From an uncultured Prevotellaceae bacterium (GTDB taxonomy: Bacteria; Bacteroidota; Bacteroidia; Bacteroidales; Bacteroidaceae), in the NCBI GenBank assembly GCA_902775075.1, contig CACYKX010000153.1:1-8083 (forward strand): a DNA stretch of 8,083 nucleotides, read 5' to 3'. Below are positions 1 to 5,400 of this stretch, piece after piece (the first letter of the stretch is position 1; every line of letters begins with the position of its first letter). Position numbers and translations under genes: made by a program. The notes under the pieces were generated by a model. The model ran no database searches. It worked only from the letters and a program-made list of their open reading frames with translations, and was not told the origin of the DNA.

Positions 1-78
1 ATAATAATTATATTAAGAAAAACATCTGTCAGATAATTTCGCAGAAAGTACAAAGTTATACCCCTCGAAAAACTAACT

Positions 79-96
79 GAGATTTGAGATTTGAGA
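79..96. repeat. Short 7-base tandem repeat
   Basis: The unit GAGATTT occurs twice in succession and is followed by a partial GAGA copy. It lies just beyond the stop codon of the start-less minus-strand frame at 111-320. It is too short to imply a function and may be slippage. The rest of 1-110 is AT-rich with no gene. CAAAGTTA at 51-58 would read TAACTTTG on the minus strand, a possible -7 box pointing out of the left edge, but no matching -33 element is visible. Confidence 0.4.
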
Positions 97-110
97 CTAT
101 TGCTCAGGGA

Positions 111-320
111 TTAGTTCATCATCCTCTCACCCCGAATCGACTTCTTCTCTATGAAGCCCCAAGCCATCTGAAGTTCCTCAGCCGCATGTAGACAGAAGTC
201 ACGGAAGTTGAAATCCTTGGTGTAGACAGGTCGCTTGAAAGTTAATAGGACGATGCCTAAGATTGGTAGTTGGGTCGTTGCCCTCCCGTTGTTGTCCTTG
301 GTCGCATAATGACAGAGATC
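111..320 (-). pseudogene. Start-less reading frame, probable remnant of an unidentified gene
   Basis: On the minus strand 69 codons stay open between a TAA at 321-323 and a TAA at 111-113. The frame has no ATG before residue 52, and I see no GTG or TTG start, so it cannot be an intact gene as it stands. The peptide still looks protein-like: a hydrophobic segment (LPILGIVLLTF), an aromatic stretch (YTKDFNFRDF) and a likely amphipathic helix (HAAEELQMAWGFIEKK) near the end. A second minus-strand frame overlaps its upstream part and continues toward 370 (including YRLFDVTLYKIS), which would fit a frameshifted ancestor but could be chance. I do not recognise the family. It points away from the hydrolase gene and ends 310 bases upstream of that gene's start. 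It could also be non-coding sequence that happens to lack stops. Confidence 0.35.
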
Positions 321-329
321 TTATAAAGT

Positions 330-359
330 GTTACATCAAATAAACGATATGTAACGATA
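330..359. promoter_or_regulatory. Candidate operator: inverted repeat and 10-base-phased direct repeat
   Basis: GTTACAT (330-336) and ATGTAAC (349-355) form a perfect 7-base inverted repeat with a 12-base spacer. Overlapping its right arm, AACGATA occurs at 343-349 and again at 353-359, exactly 10 bases apart, so both copies would lie on the same face of the helix. The cluster ends 27 bases upstream of the -7 box of the glycoside hydrolase gene, where an activator usually binds in this phylum. An inducible carbohydrate gene would be expected to have such a site. The regulator is unknown and no regulator gene lies in the window. Confidence 0.4.
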
Positions 360-386
360 GGATAAGTAGTTTGCCTAGAATTGTTG

Positions 387-394
387 TATCTTTG
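387..394 (+). promoter_or_regulatory. -7 promoter box of the GH43 gene
   Basis: TATCTTTG matches the Bacteroidetes sigma-ABfr -7 consensus TAnnTTTG. No good -33 TTTG sits 19-21 bases upstream; the nearest TTTG (370-373) is only 13 bases away. A weak -33 fits a promoter that depends on an activator. Transcription would begin around 400, so translation from the TTG at 371 is ruled out and the ATG at 422 or 434 is favoured. Confidence 0.6.
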
Positions 395-421
395 CATACA
401 ATAATTCTAAACAAATTTATT

Positions 422-1936
422 ATGACCTACAACATGAAAAAGAGAAATATGCTTCTCATGGCTAGTGTCTCGTTGGCTACCATGGCTTCGGCACAGATAC
501 CACAGATGAGTCAGGAAGAAATTTCTGCACAGTTGCGCCGCGACTCTATCAACTTGCAGCGCTTTCTCAAGGAAGACGACCGATTGATGAATATGCCACT
601 CTTCCAAACGAAGTATACCGCCGACCCTTCGCCCCTCGTCGTGGGTGACACCCTTTTCCTTTTCACCTCTCATGATGCATCGCCCGAAGACATTCCCGAT
701 GAGAATGAGAAAAATTCAGCCGGTTTCTTTATGTACGACTGGTTGCTCTGGAGCACCACCGATATGGTGAACTGGACGGAACATGGCGCTGTGGCTTCGC
801 TCAAAGACTTCTCCTGGCGCAGTAGGGAGAATGGTGCTTGGGCTATTCAGACGGTAGAACGCAATGGCAAATATTATCTTTATGCGCCTCTCCATGGGCA
901 TGGCATCGGCGTCCTTGTGGGCGATTCTCCTTATGGCCCTTATCGCGACCCATTAGGGAAACCACTCGTCTGGGATCAGAGCAACTGGTATGATATCGAC
1001 CCGAGTGTGTATACAGATGAAGACGGTCAGGCCTATCTTTATTGGGGCAATCCATATACCTTCTATGCTAAACTCGGTGATGATATGACCTCTTTGAAGG
1101 GAGATGTCGTGAAACTTCCACATATCGAGAATTATCAAGAAGGGCCATGGTTCTATAAGCGTCAGGGACATTATTATCTGGGATTTGCCAGCACCTGTTG
1201 TCCGGAGGCTTTGGGATATGCCATGAGCGACAGTCCTACCGGTCCGTGGAAGAGTATGGGTTATATCATGCGTCCTACACATCGTGACCGTGGCAATCAC
1301 CCTGGTATCGTCGACTATAAGGGCCATTCTTATGTATTTGGCCAGAGCTATGACTTGATGCATCTCGATACTTTTGTACATCATGAGCGTCGTAGTGTGT
1401 CGGCAGCCGAGATTCATTATAATGCGGACGGAACGATTCAGGAGGTTCCATATTGGCTCGATCAGAAGCCGTTGCAGCAACTAGGATGGCTCAACCCGTA
1501 TCGTAGGGTAGAGGCTGAGACGATGGCTTGGGGCTATGGTTTGAAAAGTGCTAAGATGGGCATCAAGAATACGGGCGTAGTAGCCGATATGCCTTTGTCT
1601 ACGGGTAAGCGGAATATGTATGTGTACAATCTTGGTGACGGAAAATATATTCGTCTGCGTGGTGTTGACTTTGGTAAGGGCGCTAAGAAGTTCTTGCTCA
1701 ATGCTGCCGTGAAGGGTGATGCCAACGAGAAGAACGGATGCGTCGTTACCTTGCGTCTCGACAAGCGTGACGGTCAGGTGATCGGTCGATTCCACCTCGA
1801 CGGTACAGGAAGTGCAGAGAACTATCGCGACTTTCTTACTCGTGTGAAGAAGGTTGGGGGAGTACACGACTTATACATCTGTTTCTCTGAAGTTCGTGGA
1901 GATGTACGCTTAGACTATTGGAAGTTTATCAAATGA
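422..1936 (+). CDS. Secreted GH43 glycoside hydrolase with C-terminal CBM6-like domain (probable arabinofuranosidase or xylosidase)
   Basis: This 504-residue enzyme most likely removes arabinose or xylose from arabinoxylan-type glycans in the periplasm or outside the cell. Residues 5-24 form a signal peptide (MKKRN, hydrophobic core, cut after MASA before Gln25). There is no lipobox Cys. A helical linker (about 29-57) precedes a GH43 five-bladed propeller at about 60-345. The expected acidic triad is visible: base Asp68 in YTADPS, modulator Asp193 in DIDPS, acid Glu240 in EGPWFY; NHPG at 292-295 is also typical. Residues about 360-502 (RVEAETMAW, DGKYIRLRGVDFG, GVHDLY, DYWKF) match CBM6, a xylan-binding fold. 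GH43 plus CBM6 is the layout of Bacillus XynD-type arabinoxylan arabinofuranohydrolases, but linkage specificity cannot be read from sequence. The ATG at 422 is chosen because it follows an A/T-rich leader and lies downstream of the -7 box. The ATG at 434 would also give a good signal peptide (500 residues). The gene stands alone with no SusC/SusD partner in the window. Confidence 0.9.
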   Translation: MTYNMKKRNMLLMASVSLATMASAQIPQMSQEEISAQLRRDSINLQRFLKEDDRLMNMPLFQTKYTADPSPLVVGDTLFLFTSHDASPEDIPDENEKNSAGFFMYDWLLWSTTDMVNWTEHGAVASLKDFSWRSRENGAWAIQTVERNGKYYLYAPLHGHGIGVLVGDSPYGPYRDPLGKPLVWDQSNWYDIDPSVYTDEDGQAYLYWGNPYTFYAKLGDDMTSLKGDVVKLPHIENYQEGPWFYKRQGHYYLGFASTCCPEALGYAMSDSPTGPWKSMGYIMRPTHRDRGNHPGIVDYKGHSYVFGQSYDLMHLDTFVHHERRSVSAAEIHYNADGTIQEVPYWLDQKPLQQLGWLNPYRRVEAETMAWGYGLKSAKMGIKNTGVVADMPLSTGKRNMYVYNLGDGKYIRLRGVDFGKGAKKFLLNAAVKGDANEKNGCVVTLRLDKRDGQVIGRFHLDGTGSAENYRDFLTRVKKVGGVHDLYICFSEVRGDVRLDYWKFIK

Positions 1937-1997
1937 TATATATGAAATTAAGCGATAATCAAAATTAGAGATTGTCACGATTCGATAAAATAATAGA

Positions 1998-2030
1998 CCC
2001 TGAGGCTAAAAAGCCTCAGGGTTTTATTTT
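1998..2030 (+). terminator. Rho-independent terminator of the GH43 gene
   Basis: A perfect 10-base-pair stem (CCCTGAGGCT / AGCCTCAGGG) with an AAAA loop is followed by TTTTATTTT. It starts 61 bases after the stop codon. The minus-strand side is only moderately T-rich, so it mainly serves the plus strand. Confidence 0.92.
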
Positions 2031-2061
2031 AAGAAGATAAAGGACTAGTGTTTTATGGCAT

Positions 2062-2089
2062 AAAAAAAGCGACTCGAACTTTGAGCCGC
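2062..2089 (-). terminator. Terminator of the tRNA-Val/tRNA-Tyr operon
   Basis: Read on the minus strand, GCGGCTC and GAGTCGC form a 7-pair stem (one G-T pair) with a 7-base loop, followed directly by seven T. It lies 25 bases beyond the 3' end of tRNA-Tyr. With the terminator at 1998-2030 it separates two converging transcription units. Confidence 0.8.
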
Positions 2090-2114
2090 ATAATTCTATG
2101 AATAATGTATGTTG

Positions 2115-2196
2115 TGGGTAGTGATGGATTCGAACCACCGAAGCTAGAAGCAGCAGATTTACAGTCTGCCCCATTTGGCCACTCTGGAAACTACCC
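2115..2196 (-). tRNA. tRNA-Tyr (anticodon GTA)
   Basis: This is an 82-base class II tRNA. The 7-pair acceptor stem is GGGTAGT / ACTACCC, and the anticodon stem GCAGA / TCTGC encloses CTGTAAA with anticodon GTA. A long variable arm typical of bacterial tRNA-Tyr and the T loop GGTTCGAATCC are present. The discriminator base is A. No CCA is encoded (the next bases are CAA), so it must be added enzymatically, as is usual in this phylum. It is the second gene of the tRNA pair. Confidence 0.97.
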
Positions 2197-2247
2197 GTAT
2201 CAAATCCAAAATAGTATAGTTGGAAGCTCTAAATCAGACTTGATATG

Positions 2248-2322
2248 TGGGCGTTGACGGATTCGAACCGCCGACCCTCTGCTTGTAAGGCAGATGCTCT
2301 AAACCAACTGAGCTAAACGCCC
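2248..2322 (-). tRNA. tRNA-Val (anticodon TAC)
   Basis: This is a 75-base tRNA. The acceptor stem is GGGCGTT / AACGCCC, the D stem is GCTC / GAGC, and the anticodon loop CTTACAA gives anticodon TAC (Val). The T loop is GGTTCGAATCC and the discriminator is A. CCA is not encoded. It is the first gene of the operon, and a 51-base spacer separates it from tRNA-Tyr. That spacer has short nested inverted repeats (TATCAA/TTGATA and TCCAA/TTGGA) that could fold to expose the tRNA ends for processing. Confidence 0.97.
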
Positions 2323-2342
2323 TTTCTCTTGGAAAGCGAGTG

Positions 2343-2374
2343 CAAAGGTAGTAATTTTGTTTGATACCACCAAA
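2343..2374 (-). promoter_or_regulatory. Promoter of the tRNA-Val/tRNA-Tyr operon
   Basis: On the minus strand TTTG (2371-2374) and TACCTTTG (2343-2350) match the -33 and -7 boxes of the Bacteroidetes housekeeping promoter, with a 20-base spacer. Transcription would start near 2336, leaving about 14 bases of leader before tRNA-Val. This is the clearest promoter in the window. Confidence 0.88.
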
Positions 2375-2870
2375 TATTTTGTGTTCTTTTTTCGGAAAAA
2401 TCGCTTTTTATTTATCGTTTTTTGATATAAAACGATTCCCACCTTATTTTATATACGCGCTCGCGAGAGGTTTTACGATAGAATATCGCTAAAAAGAAAA
2501 GACCTTTTTCATATTTATCCTTGAATTTCTTTCTACATAAAAATTAATACGGGCAAAGATACGAAAATATTTCGGTGAAAAGACTGTTCATATAAGTTTT
2601 TATTTAATGGTTAAATGATTGGTTTAAGTGTTATATTATTAACAAATTATATTATTAGTAATATATAGTACAAATACATTTATATATAAATATAAGAATG
2701 TATAAGTATTATTCATTGAACCGAAATCATGGTAACACCTATGACACAAAGACTTACAAACGACAGATAAACATTTTTTTAGATAAAAAACGTAAGAAAG
2801 AAGAACAACCTATTGTTTTTTTTATTATCTTGCACCCTGAAAAGTTAAACATCTTAATAACTAGTACCTT
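2375..2870. other. AT-rich divergent intergenic region, no supported gene
   Basis: About 500 bases lie between the tRNA promoter and hppA. ATCGTTTT (2414-2421) and AAAACGAT (2429-2436) form an 8-base inverted repeat. CGATA/TATCG at 2476-2488 and the palindrome CTCGCGAG at 2460-2467 follow. A minus-strand -7-like box, TATCTTTG, lies at 2554-2561 with no -33 partner. The stretch from about 2600 to 2700 is almost pure A/T. A 58-codon plus-strand frame from 2698 overlaps the hppA start by ATGA, but its low-complexity composition makes coding doubtful. The length is generous for a simple promoter region. Confidence 0.6.
2826..2833 (+). promoter_or_regulatory. Weak -7-like box upstream of hppA
   Basis: TATCTTGC is one T short of the TAnnTTTG consensus and lies 38 bases before the hppA ATG, a normal distance. 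No -33 TTTG sits at 19-21 bases; the TTG at 2813-2815 is too close. It is a guess based mainly on position. Confidence 0.3.
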
Positions 2871-5075
2871 ATGACTAATATTCCTATCGTATTCTGGCTT
2901 GTGCCAGTGGCTTCGATAACGGCTCTTATGATTGCATGGATATTTTTCCGTAACATGATGAAGACCGAAGAAGGAACTCCCCGCATGATAGAGATTGCTC
3001 GATATGTGCGTGAAGGCGCAATGGCATATCTCAAGCAACAGTATAAAGTGGTGCTCTATGTCTTTGTGGCACTGGCTGTTATCTTTGCTTTTATGGCCTA
3101 TGTGATGAAGGTACAAAACCCTTGGGTGCCGTTTGCCTTCCTTACGGGTGGTTTCTTCTCAGGTTTGGCAGGATTCTTCGGTATGAAGACCGCCACCTAT
3201 GCCTCTGGTCGCACAGCAAACGCTTGTCGTAAGGGACTTGATCGTGGGCTCAATGTTGCCTTTCGCTCAGGAGCCGTGATGGGACTTGTTGTCGTTGGGT
3301 TCGGACTTCTCGACATTGCCCTGTGGTTTATTATACTCAACTGGGTATACGAAGGCACAGAGATGGCTCTTGTCACCATCACGACAACGATGCTAACCTT
3401 TGGTATGGGAGCCTCTACCCAAGCACTCTTTGCCCGTGTAGGCGGTGGCATCTATACCAAAGCCGCCGATGTCGGCGCCGATATCGTAGGTAAGGTAGAG
3501 GCGGATATTCCTGAAGACGATCCACGCAACCCAGCAACGATAGCCGATAATGTAGGCGATAACGTGGGAGATGTAGCCGGTATGGGCGCCGATCTGTACG
3601 AAAGTTATTGCGGTTCGATACTTTCCACGGCAGCATTGGGCGCAACGGCCTTTGCCATGAATAGCGACTTACAGATCAAAGCCGTCATCGCCCCGATGAT
3701 CATCGCCGCTGTAGGCATCTTCCTCTCGATATTAGGTATCTTCTTGGTGAGAACGCGCGAAGGTTCATCGATGACCGGTCTGTTGCGCTCCCTTGCCTGT
3801 GGAACCAACACCAGCGCCATATTGATAGCCCTGTCAACCTTCGCCATCCTCTATTTATTAGGTATCGACAATTGGTTGGGCTTGTCGTTCTCCGTCATCA
3901 GCGGACTTATCGCTGGAGTGATCATCGGACAGTCTACCGAGTATTATACCTCGTTGAGTTACAGGCCGACACAGAAGATTGCAGAAGCAGGACTTACGGG
4001 TTCCGCGACCGTAATTATCAAAGGCATTGGAACGGGAATGATGTCTACCTGTATACCCGTGCTCACAATTGGTGTCGCCATCATATTGAGCTATCTTTGT
4101 GGCAACGGTTTCGATATGTCGCTAAGTGCCGAAAGCATCTCTCGCGGACTCTACGGCATTGGCATCGCCGCCGTAGGAATGCTCTCCACGTTGGGTATCA
4201 CGCTCGCCACAGACGCCTATGGCCCGATAGCCGATAATGCCGGAGGTAATGCCGAGATGAGCAATTTGGGCGAAGACGTGCGCCATCGTACCGATACCCT
4301 AGATGCGCTTGGCAACACGACCGCCGCCACAGGCAAGGGATTTGCTATCGGCTCAGCCGCTCTTACCGCATTGGCTCTGTTGGCCAGTTATGTAGAAGAA
4401 ATCAAGATCGCCATGGCACGAGCTGTAGCCGATGGTGAACAATTCGTAGATGCAACCGGGAAAGTATTCGAGCCAACGCAAGCGACGATGCCCGATTTCA
4501 TGAACTTCTTCCAAGTTACTTTGATGAATCCACGTGTTCTCGTGGGAGCCTTCATCGGTGCCATGGCAGCCTTCCTGTTTTGCGGACTTACGATGGAAGC
4601 CGTTGGGCGTGCTGCCGGTAAGATGGTGGTAGAAGTACGCCGACAGTTCAAGACCATTGTGGGAATCCTTGAAGGAAAGGCCACCCCCGACTATAGCCGT
4701 TGTGTGGAGATCTCCACCAAAGCAGCCCAGCACGAGATGATTCTTCCCGCCTTTTTGGCCATCATCATCCCCGTTGTCGTAGGTTGTGTGCTCGGCGTTG
4801 CCGGTGTACTCGGTCTACTGGTAGGCGGTTTGTCATCCGGTTTCACGTTAGCGATATTCATGGCCAATGCCGGAGGGGCTTGGGACAATGCCAAGAAGAT
4901 GGTCGAGGAAGGGTATTTCGGAGGTAAAGGCTCTTTTGCCCACAAGGCCACGATCGTCGGCGATACTGTCGGCGACCCATTCAAAGACACATCAGGGCCG
5001 AGTCTGAACATCTTGATCAAGTTGATGTCGATGGTAAGTATCGTGATGGCAGGTTTAACCATCGCGTGCATGTAA
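2871..5075 (+). CDS. hppA: Membrane-bound ion-pumping pyrophosphatase, K+-dependent, probably Na+/H+-translocating
   Basis: HppA hydrolyses pyrophosphate on the cytoplasmic side and uses the energy to export Na+ and/or H+ across the inner membrane, recovering energy from PPi made by biosynthesis. The 734 residues fit the family and about 16 hydrophobic helices. All three cytoplasmic catalytic loops are intact: about 199-245 ([24 protein letters not shown]), 448-490 ([31 protein letters not shown]) and 665-712 ([30 protein letters not shown]). Ala485 in GNTTAA is the K+-dependent form; K+-independent pumps have Lys there. Thr92, Phe96, Asp148 and a Met near 179 resemble, from memory, the signature of Bacteroides pumps that move both Na+ and H+. 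The usual EAGIPEDD reads EADIPEDD here (Asp212). The ATG at 2871 places MTNIPIVFW at the head of helix 1. The gene is alone, with a long AT-rich region upstream and a hairpin downstream. Confidence 0.97.
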   Translation: MTNIPIVFWLVPVASITALMIAWIFFRNMMKTEEGTPRMIEIARYVREGAMAYLKQQYKVVLYVFVALAVIFAFMAYVMKVQNPWVPFAFLTGGFFSGLAGFFGMKTATYASGRTANACRKGLDRGLNVAFRSGAVMGLVVVGFGLLDIALWFIILNWVYEGTEMALVTITTTMLTFGMGASTQALFARVGGGIYTKAADVGADIVGKVEADIPEDDPRNPATIADNVGDNVGDVAGMGADLYESYCGSILSTAALGATAFAMNSDLQIKAVIAPMIIAAVGIFLSILGIFLVRTREGSSMTGLLRSLACGTNTSAILIALSTFAILYLLGIDNWLGLSFSVISGLIAGVIIGQSTEYYTSLSYRPTQKIAEAGLTGSATVIIKGIGTGMMSTCIPVLTIGVAIILSYLCGNGFDMSLSAESISRGLYGIGIAAVGMLSTLGITLATDAYGPIADNAGGNAEMSNLGEDVRHRTDTLDALGNTTAATGKGFAIGSAALTALALLASYVEEIKIAMARAVADGEQFVDATGKVFEPTQATMPDFMNFFQVTLMNPRVLVGAFIGAMAAFLFCGLTMEAVGRAAGKMVVEVRRQFKTIVGILEGKATPDYSRCVEISTKAAQHEMILPAFLAIIIPVVVGCVLGVAGVLGLLVGGLSSGFTLAIFMANAGGAWDNAKKMVEEGYFGGKGSFAHKATIVGDTVGDPFKDTSGPSLNILIKLMSMVSIVMAGLTIACM

Positions 5076-5179
5076 AGAAAACAAAAACGAGTATTATAAC
5101 TTACTGATAAAATGATATAGTGAATAGATGTTAAGTAAATTTATTAGGTTAATTGATTAAAATGAAGGAAACTCTCTAC

Positions 5180-5224
5180 AAGGAGATGATTAGAATAGAG
5201 ATTCCGATCATCTCCTTACTTTTG
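5180..5224 (+). terminator. Large hairpin after hppA, probable terminator
   Basis: AAGGAGATGAT (5180-5190) and ATCATCTCCTT (5207-5217) pair perfectly over 11 bases. Inside, GAAT (5193-5196) and ATTC (5201-5204) add four pairs around an AGAG loop, with a 2x2 internal loop between. ACTTTTG follows. The T run is short for an intrinsic terminator and the hairpin is 104 bases past the hppA stop. It could instead stabilise the 3' end of the mRNA or be a protein-binding site. Confidence 0.55.
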
Positions 5225-5321
5225 GTGGACAGACTATCCACAATGTGCATACCATTCATCGACACATCATGCCGTTATGATTCGTAAAATACAAAGAAAT
5301 TTCTAAAATATCCCAAAAGTA

Positions 5322-5353
5322 TTTCGTTTTTCACATTAATATATATACCTTTG
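5322..5353 (+). promoter_or_regulatory. Promoter of the DUF5686 gene
   Basis: TACCTTTG (5346-5353) is a perfect -7 box. TTTC at 5322-5325 is an imperfect -33 box with a 20-base spacer. Transcription would start near 5360, giving a leader of about 40 bases before the TTG start. Confidence 0.68.
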
Positions 5354-5400
5354 TGCTATCATAGTACAACTTACTATCACCCAATAATACAGACCTAATA

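Larger units (their letters stand above)
5076..5400. other. Intergenic region between hppA and the DUF5686 gene
   Basis: These 325 bases contain a long hairpin (5180-5217) and a promoter (5322-5353), both listed separately. A 41-codon plus-strand frame (ATG 5162 to TAA 5285-5287, beginning MKETLYKEM) runs through the hairpin. It has no recognisable features and I do not count it as a gene. The hairpin and separate promoter argue that hppA and the downstream gene are not one operon. Confidence 0.6.

Noticed and set aside
953..1480. 175-codon minus-strand open frame
   Set aside because: It is a shadow of the GH43 gene, whose catalytic motifs lie in the opposite strand at the same place.
2460..2467. 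CTCGCGAG palindrome in AT-rich spacer
   Set aside because: An isolated eight-base palindrome with no second copy and no neighbouring gene to explain it; chance is sufficient.
2600..2720. Nearly pure A/T stretch as a possible replication origin or integration site
   Set aside because: No repeated DnaA-box-like motifs, no direct repeats typical of attachment sites and no integrase or replication gene nearby. The adjacent tRNA genes are intact with no duplicated 3' end visible.
3872..4237. 121-codon plus-strand frame inside hppA
   Set aside because: It is an out-of-frame shadow, rich in Arg, His and Tyr from shifted codons, inside an intact hppA with conserved motifs.
5162..5287. 41-codon plus-strand frame between hppA and the DUF5686 gene
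   Set aside because: It runs straight through the perfect hairpin at 5180-5217, has no promoter of its own and shows no recognisable protein feature.
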